A stretch of 64,000 nucleotides of DNA from Actinomadura viridilutea (GTDB taxonomy: Bacteria > Actinomycetota > Actinomycetes > Streptosporangiales > Streptosporangiaceae), in the NCBI GenBank assembly GCA_003001795.1, contig PVNI01000001.1, positions 558,001 through 622,000 on the forward strand, given 5' to 3'. The notes beneath the pieces were generated by a model. The model was given only the letters and a program-made list of their open reading frames with translations, made no database searches and was not told the DNA's origin. Positions 15,591 to 26,143 of the stretch are shown in pieces. The position numbers and the translations under genes are program-made. The number at the start of each line of letters is the position of its first letter. Position 1 is the first letter of the stretch.

Positions 15591-16322
15591 ATGAACTCCC
15601 CCCTGGAGCCCGGTTCCTTCCTTGCCGAGCTCACGCCCGCCGAACGCGCCGAGCTCGAACGGCGCGCCCGGGTCCGCGCCTTCGCCCGCGGCGAGGTGCT
15701 GTTCTCCGAGGGGGAGCCGTCCACGTGGGTGGCGGTGCTGCTGTCGGGACGGGTCAAGGCGTACTCGCACCGCGAGCACGGCGGGGAGGCGCTGCTGGCG
15801 GTGCGGGGGCCGGGCGCGCTGCTCGGCGAGGTCGCCGCGATCGACGGCGGCCCGCGTTCGGCCACGGTCGCCACCTTGGAGCCGGCGCGGGCGCTCACCC
15901 TCACCGCCCCGCAGTTCATGGCGTTCCTGCAGGGGAACGGGCGGGTGTCGCTGCTGATGATGCGGATGCTGTGCCAGCGGTGGCGCGACGCCGACCGCAA
16001 GCGCATCGAGTTCGGCATGTTCGACGCCACCGGGCGGGTCGCCCAGCGCCTGGTGGAGCTGGCCGAACGGTTCGGCGTCCCGTACGAGCCGTCCGGCCGG
16101 GGCCGTCCCGCGGCCGGCGCCGCGGCGGAACGCCGCGACGGGCGCCAGAGCGTGCGCATCACCCTCAGCCTGTCGCAGGAGGAACTGGCCGGGTGGGTCG
16201 GCGCCTCCCGCGAGGCGGTCAGCAAGGCCCTGCGCACGCTGCGCCGCCACGGCTGGATCGAGACGGGCCGGCGCCGCGTGATCATCCACGATCTGCAGGC
16301 CCTCCGCCGCCACGCCCGGTGA
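15591..16322 (+). CDS. Crp/Fnr-family transcription regulator
   Basis: The 243-residue regulator has an N-terminal cyclic-nucleotide-binding fold (~15-130; GEVLFSEGEPSTWVAVLLSG, GPGALLGEVAAIDGGPRSATV) and a C-terminal winged helix-turn-helix (LSLSQEELAGWVGASREAVS, recognition helix near 205-215). The GE...RSA pattern in the binding pocket resembles cAMP-responsive members. A Pro/Gly/Arg-rich insert (~165-185) separates the domains. It lies between two sdh operons, and a Crp-like site is present upstream of sdh1, so control of succinate oxidation is plausible. It need not be the only Crp protein in the cell. Confidence 0.88.
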   Translation: MNSPLEPGSFLAELTPAERAELERRARVRAFARGEVLFSEGEPSTWVAVLLSGRVKAYSHREHGGEALLAVRGPGALLGEVAAIDGGPRSATVATLEPARALTLTAPQFMAFLQGNGRVSLLMMRMLCQRWRDADRKRIEFGMFDATGRVAQRLVELAERFGVPYEPSGRGRPAAGAAAERRDGRQSVRITLSLSQEELAGWVGASREAVSKALRTLRRHGWIETGRRRVIIHDLQALRRHAR

Positions 16323-16398
16323 CCCCGCGGCCGCGCCGGGCGTCTGACGGCCGGGCCGGACGCCGGTCGGCGATCGCGGGCGTCGTACCCTTTGCAAG

Positions 16399-17397
16399 GT
16401 GCAGTTGCAGCAGCTCGCCTACTTCGTCGCGGTGGCCGAGGTCCGGCACTTCACGCACGCGGCGGAGCTCCTGCACGTGGCGCAGCCGTCGCTGTCCAAG
16501 CAGATCCGGGCGCTGGAGGCCGAGCTGGGCGCCCCGCTGTTCAGCCGGGCGCGCGGCAACATCACCCTGACCCCGGCGGGCGAGGCGCTGTTGCCGCTGG
16601 CCAAGCGGATCCTCGCCGACGTCGACACCGCCCGGCTGGAGGTGCAGGAGCTGGCGGGCCTGCGCCGCGGCCGGGTCCGGCTGGGCGCCACGCCGTCGCT
16701 GTGCGCGGGGCTGCTCGCCGACGTCCTGCGCCGCTTCCACGACGCCTACCCCGGCATCCGGCTCATCGTCGAGGAGGGCGGGTCGCGCGACCTGGTGCGG
16801 GAGCTCACCCGCGGCTCCCTGGACCTGGCGCTGGTGATCCTGCCGCTGCCCGGCGACCCGCCGCTGGACACCGTCCCCATCCTGCGGGAGAACCTGGTGG
16901 TGGCGTCCCCGGCGGGGCCGGAGGGCGGGGACCGGGCGCACCGCGGACTGCTGCCGCGCCGCCCCTACCTGCGGATCGAGGACCTGCGCGACCGGCCGCT
17001 GGTGATGTTCCGCTCCGGGTACGACCTGCGCGAGGCGACGATCAGCGCCTGCCGGGCCGCCGGGTTCGAGCCGAGCTTCGCGGTCGAGGGCGGCGAGATG
17101 GACGCGGTGCTGCGCTTCGTCGAGGCCGGGCTCGGCGTCGCCGTCGTCCCGAGCATGGCCCTGGCCGGACGCCCCGGCCTGCGCGGCACGCCCCTGGTGA
17201 TGGACGACTCCGACCTCGACCCGTCCCGCCGGGGCCGCAATTCCGGCCTGCTGCGGACGGTCGCGCTGGCGCACCGCAAGGACGTCGAGCCCACCCACGC
17301 GGCCCGCGCCTTCCAGGAGACCCTGCAGACCTTCCTGGTGGAGGCGGCCCTGGCGGGAAGCCTCCCGGCCGGGGTGGAGGCCCTCGTCAACGCCTGA
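16399..17397 (+). CDS. LysR-family transcription regulator, candidate sdh regulator
   Basis: The 332-residue protein has a typical N-terminal LysR helix-turn-helix (HFTHAAELLHVAQPSLSKQI, residues ~16-35) and a periplasmic-binding-protein-like effector domain. The GTG at 16399 sits seven bases after a TACCCT box (16386-16391), so the mRNA is probably leaderless. LysR genes of this kind sit beside sdh operons in other actinomycetes. Both sdh operons here carry the same ATARCC-N3-GGYTAT palindrome, a LysR-like geometry. No copy of it is visible before this gene itself. Confidence 0.88.
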   Translation: MQLQQLAYFVAVAEVRHFTHAAELLHVAQPSLSKQIRALEAELGAPLFSRARGNITLTPAGEALLPLAKRILADVDTARLEVQELAGLRRGRVRLGATPSLCAGLLADVLRRFHDAYPGIRLIVEEGGSRDLVRELTRGSLDLALVILPLPGDPPLDTVPILRENLVVASPAGPEGGDRAHRGLLPRRPYLRIEDLRDRPLVMFRSGYDLREATISACRAAGFEPSFAVEGGEMDAVLRFVEAGLGVAVVPSMALAGRPGLRGTPLVMDDSDLDPSRRGRNSGLLRTVALAHRKDVEPTHAARAFQETLQTFLVEAALAGSLPAGVEALVNA

Positions 17398-17412
17398 GTT
17401 CTCGCGCACAAA

Positions 17413-17446
17413 GGAGCGCGCGCCCCGAGGTCGGGACGCGCGCTCC
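17413..17446. terminator. Bidirectional terminator between the LysR gene and sdh2
   Basis: Arms GGAGCGCGCG (17413-17422) and CGCGCGCTCC (17437-17446) pair perfectly around a 14-base loop that can itself pair. It lies between convergent genes and can end both transcripts. Confidence 0.6.
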
Positions 17447-17477
17447 GCCAAGGCCGTGCATCAGGCAGTCGCCTGGG

Positions 17478-18230
17478 TTACTTCTTCTTCCCGCCGGCGG
17501 TGGCCTTGAGGTAGTCGTGGTTGAGGCGGCCGATGACGTCCAGCGGGATGCCCTTGGGGCAGGCCACGGTGCACTCGCCGGTGTTGGTGCAGCCGCCGAA
17601 GCCCTCGGCGTCGTGGGCCTCGAGCATGTTGACGACGCGGTCCCACCGCTCGGGCTGCCCCTGCGGGAGCAGGCCGAGGTGGGTGACCTTGGCGCCGAGG
17701 AACAGGGACGCCGAGCCGTTCGGGCAGGCGGCGACGCAGGCGCCGCAGCCGATGCACTCGGCGGCCTCGAAGGCCTTGTCGGCGTCCGCCTTGGGGACGG
17801 GCACCGAGTGGGCGTCAGGCGCGGTGCCGGTGGGGGCGGTGATGTAGCCGCCGGCGGCGATGATGCGGTCGAAGGCCGAGCGGTCGACGACGAGGTCCTT
17901 GACGACCGGGAAGGCCTTGGCCCGCCACGGCTCCACGGTGATGACCTCGCCGTCCTTGAACTTGCGCATGTGCAGCTGGCACGTGGTGGTGTTGCGCTCG
18001 GGACCGTGCGGGGTGCCGTTGATGACCAGGGAGCACATGCCGCAGATGCCCTCGCGGCAGTCGTGGTCGAAGGCGACCGGGTCCTCGCCCTTCTGGATGA
18101 GCTGCTCGTTCAGCACGTCCAGCATTTCCAGGAACGAGGCGTCGGGGGAGATGTCGTCGAGCTGGTACTCGACCATCCTGCCCTTGTCCTCAGGGCCCTT
18201 CTGGCGCCAGATGCGCAGTGTGACCTTCAT
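17478..18230 (-). CDS. sdhB: Succinate dehydrogenase/fumarate reductase iron-sulfur subunit (Sdh2)
   Basis: The 250-residue subunit belongs to the Corynebacterium/Streptomyces SdhCAB class of succinate:menaquinone oxidoreductase. The 2Fe-2S ligands are [16 protein letters not shown] with a later Cys in TTTCQLHM. The Fe-S clusters of the C-terminal domain use [15 protein letters not shown] and [15 protein letters not shown]. The ATG at 18230 lies two bases after the flavoprotein stop, so the three genes sdhC-sdhA-sdhB form one operon. The Lys-rich end (GGKKK) is unremarkable. Confidence 0.93.
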   Translation of the reverse strand: MKVTLRIWRQKGPEDKGRMVEYQLDDISPDASFLEMLDVLNEQLIQKGEDPVAFDHDCREGICGMCSLVINGTPHGPERNTTTCQLHMRKFKDGEVITVEPWRAKAFPVVKDLVVDRSAFDRIIAAGGYITAPTGTAPDAHSVPVPKADADKAFEAAECIGCGACVAACPNGSASLFLGAKVTHLGLLPQGQPERWDRVVNMLEAHDAEGFGGCTNTGECTVACPKGIPLDVIGRLNHDYLKATAGGKKK

Positions 18231-18232
18231 GA

Positions 18233-20176
<1,944 letters not shown>

Positions 20177-20178
20177 GA

Positions 20179-20868
20179 TCAGCTCACCCATCCGAAGGTG
20201 ATCGACAGGGGCACGGACAGGAAGCCCGCGGTCACCACCGCGGCCAGGGCGGTGGCCAGGCCGCGCAGCGCGCCGTCACTGCGCGCGGTGCGCAGGCCGA
20301 GGGTCTGGAAGGCGCTCCAGATGCCGTGCCGCAGGTGCAGCCCGACCATGACCACGGCCAGCACGTACCAGAGCGTGATGAACCAGCGTTCGGGGGCGAA
20401 GTCGGCGACCATCCGCTCGTAGGGGGTGGCGGCCGAGCCCTCGGGGTTCACCACGAGGAACGTCAGGTCCAGCAGGTGCCAGATGACGAACAGCAGGATG
20501 ATCACGCCGCCGTACCGCATGGTGTGCACGGCGTAGCCCTGGGCGTGGGACTTGCGCTTGGCCTGGTACTTGACCGGACGGGCGGCGGAGGCGCGCCGGG
20601 CCAGCGAGACCGCCGACCACATGTGCAGGACGACCGAGACGGCCAGCACCGCCTCGATGAGCGTCAGCACCGTGCGCCGGGGGACGGCGGGCGTGCCGAT
20701 GGTGCGCAGCCAGTGCGCGTAGTGGTTGAAGTCCTCCGCGCCGAAGAAGATCTTCAGGTTCCCCACCATGTGCGCGATCAGGTAGAGCACCAGGATCGCG
20801 CCGGTGACGGCCATGACGGCCTTCTTGCCGACAGTGCTCCGATAGATCGCGGGTATCGCTATAGCCAC
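20179..20868 (-). CDS. sdhC: Succinate dehydrogenase cytochrome b subunit (Sdh2)
   Basis: The 229-residue membrane subunit has five hydrophobic helices and His residues in the expected haem positions ([37 protein letters not shown]). It anchors the dehydrogenase and passes electrons to menaquinone. The start is GTG 20868. A perfect palindrome 60-75 bases upstream (20928-20942) matches the one before sdh1. It is the first gene of the sdhCAB operon. Confidence 0.9.
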   Translation of the reverse strand: MAIAIPAIYRSTVGKKAVMAVTGAILVLYLIAHMVGNLKIFFGAEDFNHYAHWLRTIGTPAVPRRTVLTLIEAVLAVSVVLHMWSAVSLARRASAARPVKYQAKRKSHAQGYAVHTMRYGGVIILLFVIWHLLDLTFLVVNPEGSAATPYERMVADFAPERWFITLWYVLAVVMVGLHLRHGIWSAFQTLGLRTARSDGALRGLATALAAVVTAGFLSVPLSITFGWVS

Positions 20869-20927
20869 GCGCGCGACGCTACGCCTGCCTGCGGTAAGAC
20901 CACCAAGTCATCACGACACTCGTTTCG

Positions 20928-20942
20928 ATAGCCTCAGGCTAT
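20928..20942. promoter_or_regulatory. 15-bp palindromic operator upstream of sdh2
   Basis: ATAGCCTCAGGCTAT has 6-bp perfect arms and a 3-bp centre. It differs from the sdh1 site (ATAACCCCTGGTTAT) only by one compensating base pair in the arms and in the centre. It is placed to act on the sdhC promoter. Confidence 0.55.
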
Positions 20943-21059
20943 AGGCCGTGCAGGGCCGGGCATTTCGCCCATTCGGCTCGACTGGGAACGTGAGGGACTT
21001 CACACTCATTTGGGGAACTTCGTCCCTACCGAGCGGTACGGCGGCCGTTCTCGGCGGCG

Positions 21060-22289
21060 TCACTCGGACGGCGTGTGCGACAGCAGCAGCACCGCCAGGT
21101 CGTCGGCGAGCGCGTCCCCGTTCAGCGCCTCCACCTCGTTGACGAGCTCGTCGATCAGCGCGCGGCCGGTGCGGCCGCGGCGCCGGGCGCTGCGCGCGAG
21201 GCCCACCAGGCCCTCGGTGCCCAGCCGGTCCGGGCCCGCGCCGACCCGCCCCTCGATCAGCCCGTCGGTGTAGAGCATCAGCTCCCACGACTCGCCCAGG
21301 TCGATCTCGGTGGTGGGCCACTCGGCGCCCGGCACCAGGCCCAGCGCGGGGCCGTGCGCGTAGTCGGGCAGCGCCGTCACCTCGACGTCGCCGTCGGCGC
21401 CGTCCGCGGGGCGCCGGAACAGCAGCGGCGGCGGATGCCCCGCCAGGTGCATGCGGGCGGTGCGGCGCGACGGCGCCACCGTCACCATGCACAGCGTGGT
21501 GAACAGCTCCTCGCTGCGCCGCTCGTGCCCGAGGACGGTGTCGAGGATGCCGAGCAGCTGCTCGCCGGTGTGCCCGGCCAGCACCAGCGTCCGCCAGGCC
21601 ATGCGCAGCTGCACGCCGAGCGCGGCCTCGTCGGGGCCGTGCCCGCACACGTCGCCGATCATCAGGTGCACCGCGCCGCCCTCGGTCTGCACGGTGTCGT
21701 AGAAGTCGCCGCCGAGCAGGGCCCGGCGGCGGCCCGGACGGTACCGGGTGTCGTGCCGCAGGGACGGGTCGTCGATCAGCGGCACCGGCAGCAGGCCGCG
21801 CTCCAGCCGGGCGTTCTCCCGGCCCATGATCCGCGCCTCCACCAGCCGCCGCTCGCTCTCCTCGGCGCGCTTGCGCTCGATGGCGTACCGGATGGCGCGC
21901 GCCAGCAGCGGCCCGTCCACCTCCTGCTTGACCAGGTAGTCCTCGGCGCCCGCGGCGACCGCCCGCACCCCCAGGTGCGCGTCGGACAGGCCGGTCAGCA
22001 CCACCACCGCCGCGCGCTCGGCCATGTCGAGCACCTGCCGCAGCACGCCCAGGTGGTCGATGCCCGGCGCGGACAGGTCCACCAGGATGCACTGGGTGCG
22101 GCGGGTCAGCCGCCGCCGCGCCTCGTCCAGGCTGCCGGCCACGGACATGGCGATGTCCAGACCCGCCTCGGCGAGCATCTTCTCGACCACGCCGACGTTG
22201 CCCGGGTCGTCGTCGATGAGGAGCAGGTCGATGCCGTCCTCGGTGCCCGGCGGTGCCGCGGGACTGGTGTGCTGGCTGATCGCGCTCAC
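21060..22289 (-). CDS. Response-regulator receiver fused to PP2C/SpoIIE-type phosphatase
   Basis: About 409 residues. An N-terminal receiver domain (~25-150; LLLIDDDPGNVG acidic pocket, VLTGLSD, EDYLVKQE) is followed by a short helical linker (~150-190) and a PP2C/SpoIIE phosphatase domain. The phosphatase metal-binding blocks are GGDFYDTVQ, GDVCGHGPDEAA and LYTDGLIEGR. Such RsbU-like proteins dephosphorylate anti-sigma antagonists and so switch on alternative sigma factors, but no partner-switch gene is adjacent. The GTG at 22289 gives an N-terminus typical of the family. An upstream extension to 22478 is Arg/Pro-rich and looks non-coding. Confidence 0.87.
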   Translation of the reverse strand: MSAISQHTSPAAPPGTEDGIDLLLIDDDPGNVGVVEKMLAEAGLDIAMSVAGSLDEARRRLTRRTQCILVDLSAPGIDHLGVLRQVLDMAERAAVVVLTGLSDAHLGVRAVAAGAEDYLVKQEVDGPLLARAIRYAIERKRAEESERRLVEARIMGRENARLERGLLPVPLIDDPSLRHDTRYRPGRRRALLGGDFYDTVQTEGGAVHLMIGDVCGHGPDEAALGVQLRMAWRTLVLAGHTGEQLLGILDTVLGHERRSEELFTTLCMVTVAPSRRTARMHLAGHPPPLLFRRPADGADGDVEVTALPDYAHGPALGLVPGAEWPTTEIDLGESWELMLYTDGLIEGRVGAGPDRLGTEGLVGLARSARRRGRTGRALIDELVNEVEALNGDALADDLAVLLLSHTPSE

Positions 22290-22604
22290 TGAGGTTCCGG
22301 ACTGTCGGCGGGATGGACGGCACGGGGCACGCGCGGTGCCCCCGGAGACGGCGCACGGACGGTGGACAGGCCGACCCGCGACCCCGGGCCGGACCGCGTG
22401 CGGGCGCATCGCCCCTTCGGATCGCGGCCGGGCCGGATCGCGGCTCTGCGGAGCGGCGCGGAGCCGCTCCGTGCACACCCGACCTTAGCGTCTCCGATCG
22501 CCGGCCCGCACCCCCCGATCTCGTCAAGAGACCGCTGGTAGAGCCGGTTTGCGACGAAAAAACCAGTCGAATTCCCGAACGTCCGCCACATACCCTTCGG
22601 CCCC
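22290..22604. promoter_or_regulatory. Divergent promoter region, phosphatase / ABC exporter
   Basis: I see no gene in these 315 bases. A TACCCT box at 22591-22596 lies eight bases before the GTG of the ABC gene, which fits a leaderless start. An A-rich stretch (~22556-22562) is the only AT-rich island. Confidence 0.45.
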
Positions 22605-24299
22605 GTGAAGCGCTTACCGGTTCCCGACCCCGGGGTCCCCGACGGCCGCTCACCCACCCGCTACCTGATCTGGACGGCCCGCGCGCAGTGGCGGGCCGTG
22701 CTCGCCGGGGCGCTTCTCGACGTCGGCTGGACGGCCTGCCAGGCGCTCATGCTCGCCGCGATCGGCAAGGCAGTGGACGAGGGCGTGGCGGAGCGGGACG
22801 CGTCCGCGCTCGCGGCGTGGTCGGCGGTGGTGCTGGCGCTCGGCGGGGGCGTCGCCGCGACCGGGGTGCTGCGGCACCGCACGCTCGTCCTCGGCTGGCT
22901 GTCCGCCGCCTACCGCACCGTCCAGATCGTCACCCGGCAGGCGGTCCGGCTCGGCGGGACCCTCCCGCGGCGGACCGCCGCCGGCGAGGTGGTCAGCGTG
23001 GGCGTGACGGACGTCGAGCACATCGGCGACGCGCTGGAGATCCTCGGCCGCGCCGTCGGCGCGACCACCGCCATCGGGCTGGTGACCGGCCTGATGTGGG
23101 CCGCCTCGCCGCGGCTCGGCCTGGTCGTGCTGATCGGCGTCCCGGTGATCCTGGCGGCGGCCGGGCCGTTGCTGCGGCCGCTGCGCGAACGCGAGCAGCG
23201 CCACCGCGAACTGGTCGGGGAGCTGAACAGCCGCGCCGCCGACCTGGTGGCGGGCCTGCGGGTGCTGCGCGGCATCGGCGGCGAGGCGCTGTTCGCCGAC
23301 CGGTACCGGGAGGAGTCCCAGCGGGTGCGCCGGGCGGGCGTGGCGGCGGCGACGGCCGCGTCGCGGCTGCGCGGCGCGGAGGTGCTGCTGCCCGGCCTGC
23401 TGGTCGCCCTGGTCACCTGGGCGGGCGCGCGGGCCGCCGCGTCCGGCGCGATCAGCGTCGGCGACTTGGTCGCCTGCTACGGCTACGCGGTCTTCCTGAT
23501 CACGCCGCTGAAGACCGTCGGGGAGGCGGCCGGCACGCTCACCCGCGGCCACGTCGCGGCCGGCCGGGTCGTGCGGCTGCTGCGCCTGGAGCCCGAGCCG
23601 CCGGACACCGGGACCGTCGTCCCGGACGGCCCCGCCGAACTGGTCGACGCCGCGTCCGGGCTGGTCGTGCGGCCGGGACGGGTCACCGCGATCGCCGCGT
23701 CCGACCCGAGGGACGCCCAGGCCATCGCCGACCGCCTCGGCCGGCACGCGGACGGCGAGGTCGCCTACGGCGGCGTCCCGCTGCGCGACGTCGCCGGCGT
23801 GCGGGAACGGATCGTCGTCGCCCTCAACGAGGACCGGCTGTTCTCCGGGACGCTGCGCGACGCCCTCACCCCCGGCTTCCGCCCCGTGGACGACGCGGCT
23901 CTGCACGCGGCGCTGCGGACCGCCTGCGCCGAGGACGTCGCGGCCGCCACGGGCCTGGACGCCCGCGTCGCCGAGGCCGGACGCGAGTTCTCCGGCGGCC
24001 AGCTGCAGCGGCTGCGGCTGGCCCGCGCTCTCGCGGCCGACCCCGAGGTACTGGTCCTCGTGGAGCCGACCAGCGCCGTCGACGCGCACACCGAGGCCCG
24101 CATCGCCGACCGGCTCGGCGCAGCCCGCGCCGGCCGCACCACCGTGGTGTGCACGACCAGCCCGCTCATGCTCGACCGCGCCGACCACGTCGCGTTCGTC
24201 GTGAACGGCGCCGTGGTGGCCGAGGGGCGCCACCGCGACCTGCTGCTCTCCGAGCCCCGCTACGCCGCCGCCGTCACCCGCGGCGAGGACTCCCCCTGA
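22605..24299 (+). CDS. ABC exporter half-transporter with degenerate nucleotide-binding domain
   Basis: The 564-residue protein has an N-terminal six-helix exporter membrane domain (~20-310) and a C-terminal ABC ATPase domain. The Walker A region (~362-380) reads VTAIAASDPRDAQAIADRLG with no GxxGxGKS/T loop. Walker B reads VLVLVEPTSAVD (~481-492), where Val replaces the Mg-binding Asp. The signature FSGGQLQRLRLARAL (~461) is intact. This subunit therefore probably cannot hold ATP in its own Walker site but can complete the site of its partner, encoded 26 bases downstream. The GTG at 22605 appears leaderless. The exported substrate is unknown. Confidence 0.88.
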   Translation: MKRLPVPDPGVPDGRSPTRYLIWTARAQWRAVLAGALLDVGWTACQALMLAAIGKAVDEGVAERDASALAAWSAVVLALGGGVAATGVLRHRTLVLGWLSAAYRTVQIVTRQAVRLGGTLPRRTAAGEVVSVGVTDVEHIGDALEILGRAVGATTAIGLVTGLMWAASPRLGLVVLIGVPVILAAAGPLLRPLREREQRHRELVGELNSRAADLVAGLRVLRGIGGEALFADRYREESQRVRRAGVAAATAASRLRGAEVLLPGLLVALVTWAGARAAASGAISVGDLVACYGYAVFLITPLKTVGEAAGTLTRGHVAAGRVVRLLRLEPEPPDTGTVVPDGPAELVDAASGLVVRPGRVTAIAASDPRDAQAIADRLGRHADGEVAYGGVPLRDVAGVRERIVVALNEDRLFSGTLRDALTPGFRPVDDAALHAALRTACAEDVAAATGLDARVAEAGREFSGGQLQRLRLARALAADPEVLVLVEPTSAVDAHTEARIADRLGAARAGRTTVVCTTSPLMLDRADHVAFVVNGAVVAEGRHRDLLLSEPRYAAAVTRGEDSP

Positions 24300-24325
24300 C
24301 CGCCCGTTCCAGGAGACCGTCGGAC

Positions 24326-26071
24326 GTGAGCAACGAGATCCTGCCCGTGGCGACGCCGACGCAGGTGCGCGCGCACGCGCGGCACCTGCTGCTGCGGCGC
24401 CATCCCCGCGCCCTGCTCGGCGCGCTCGCCCTGCACGCGCTGGCCGCGGCGGCCGGCCTCGTCGCCCCCCGGCTGCTCGGCGACCTCGTGGAGGGCGTGC
24501 GGCGCGGCGACGTCGAGATCGACGCGGTCGCCCTGGCCATCACCGGGTTCCTGATCGCCCAGGGAGTGCTCGTCCGGTACGCCTACGACGCCTCCGCCCG
24601 CGTCGGCGAGCGGATCCTCGCCGAGCTGCGCGAGGAGTTCGTCGAGCGGGTGCTGGCCCTGCCGCTGTCGCGGGTGGAGCGGGCCGGCACCGGGGACCTG
24701 GTCAGCCGCACCTCACGGGACGTGGACGCCCTGTCGGAGACCGTCCGCCGGGCCGTGCCGGACATCCTCGTCTCGTCCGTGATGATCGTCCTGACGCTGG
24801 GCGCGCTGGTGCTGACCGGGCCGCTGGTGGCGCTGCCGTGCCTGGTCGGCGTCCCGCTGCTGTGGGGGGCGATGCGCTGGTACCTGCGGCGCGCCGCCCC
24901 CGGGTACCTGCGCGAGATGGCGGCCTGGGGCGCGTTGACCGGCGGTCTCGCCGAGACCGTGCACGGCGCGCGCACCGTGGAGGCGCTCGGCCTGGCCGAG
25001 CGGCGGCTGCGCCGCTGCGACCGCGACATCGCCCGGTCCTACCGAGCCGAGCGGTACACGCTGCGGCTGCGCACGGTGATCTTCCCGGTGGTGGACATCG
25101 CGTTCGCGCTGCCCATCGTGGCCACCCTGCTCATCGGCGGGCTGCTGCACATCCACGGCATGGCGTCGCTGGCCCAGGTCACCGCGGCCACCCTGTACGT
25201 GCACCAGGTCATCGGCCCCGTGGACCTGGTGCTCACGCGGCTGGACGAGCTGCAGCTGGGCGGCGCGGCACTGGCCCGGCTGCTCGGCGTCGGCAACGTC
25301 CCGCGTGACCGCTCCCCCGGCGACGCCCGCCCCGCGGGGGAGCGCCTGGCCGCCCGGGACGTCCACTACGCCTACCGCGACGGCCGCGACGTCCTGCACG
25401 GCGTGGACCTGGACCTGCGTCCGGGCGAGCGGCTCGCCGTGGTGGGACCGAGCGGGGCGGGCAAGTCCACGCTGGGGCGCCTGCTGGCCGGGGTGGACGA
25501 GCCGCGCGTCGGCACGGTCACCGTGGGGGAGGGCGCGGGCGCCGTGCGGCTGGTGGACCTGCCGCTGGACGAGCTGCGCGGCCGCGTCGCCCTGGTCACC
25601 CAGGACCACCACGTGTTCCACGGCACCGTCAGGGACAACCTGCTCCTGGCGCGGCCCGCCACCGACGAGGAGGCGGAGGCGGCGCTGCGGGCCGTGGACT
25701 GGGACGGGCCCGGTCTGGACACGGTCGTCGGCTCCGGCGGCGAACCCCTGTCGCCGGCGCAGGCCCAGCAGCTCGCGCTGGCGCGGCTCATCCTGGCCGA
25801 CCCGCACACGCTGGTGCTGGACGAGGCGACGTCCCTGCTGGACCCGCGCGCCGCCCGCCGACTCGAACGCTCCCTGGCCGCCGTCCTGGACGGCCGCGCC
25901 GTCGTGGCGATCGCGCACCGCCTGCACACCGCGCACGACGCCGACCGCGTCGCCGTCGTGGAGAACGGCCGCGTCATCGAGCTCGGCACCCACGACGAGC
26001 TCATCGCCGCCGGCGGCTCCTACGCCGCCCTATGGTCCTCCTGGCACGGCGACAAACAACCCTCGCCATAG
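24326..26071 (+). CDS. ABC exporter half-transporter, partner with intact Walker motifs
   Basis: The 581-residue protein has six membrane helices and a C-terminal ATPase. Walker A GPSGAGKST is at ~374-382 and Walker B TLVLDEATSLLD at ~494-505. The signature is LSPAQAQQLALARL, not LSGGQ. The motif losses mirror those of the preceding gene: the heterodimer would have one complete ATP site (this Walker A/B plus partner FSGGQ) and one dead site. The GTG at 24326 was chosen because upstream sequence belongs to the previous gene. Heterodimeric drug or lipid export is the family role; the substrate is unknown. Confidence 0.88.
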   Translation: MSNEILPVATPTQVRAHARHLLLRRHPRALLGALALHALAAAAGLVAPRLLGDLVEGVRRGDVEIDAVALAITGFLIAQGVLVRYAYDASARVGERILAELREEFVERVLALPLSRVERAGTGDLVSRTSRDVDALSETVRRAVPDILVSSVMIVLTLGALVLTGPLVALPCLVGVPLLWGAMRWYLRRAAPGYLREMAAWGALTGGLAETVHGARTVEALGLAERRLRRCDRDIARSYRAERYTLRLRTVIFPVVDIAFALPIVATLLIGGLLHIHGMASLAQVTAATLYVHQVIGPVDLVLTRLDELQLGGAALARLLGVGNVPRDRSPGDARPAGERLAARDVHYAYRDGRDVLHGVDLDLRPGERLAVVGPSGAGKSTLGRLLAGVDEPRVGTVTVGEGAGAVRLVDLPLDELRGRVALVTQDHHVFHGTVRDNLLLARPATDEEAEAALRAVDWDGPGLDTVVGSGGEPLSPAQAQQLALARLILADPHTLVLDEATSLLDPRAARRLERSLAAVLDGRAVVAIAHRLHTAHDADRVAVVENGRVIELGTHDELIAAGGSYAALWSSWHGDKQPSP

Positions 26072-26074
26072 TCC

Positions 26075-26106
26075 AACGGGGCGGCCGCGTATGCGGCCGC
26101 CCCGTT
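26075..26106. terminator. Strong hairpin terminator between convergent genes
   Basis: A perfect 14-bp stem (26075-26088 with 26093-26106) closes a 4-base loop. It starts three bases after the ABC gene and lies before the end of the minus-strand peptidase gene, so it can serve both strands. Confidence 0.75.
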
Positions 26107-26143
26107 CTCCTCGCGCACGTTTGTGCGGCGCGTGGCGCGGTTC

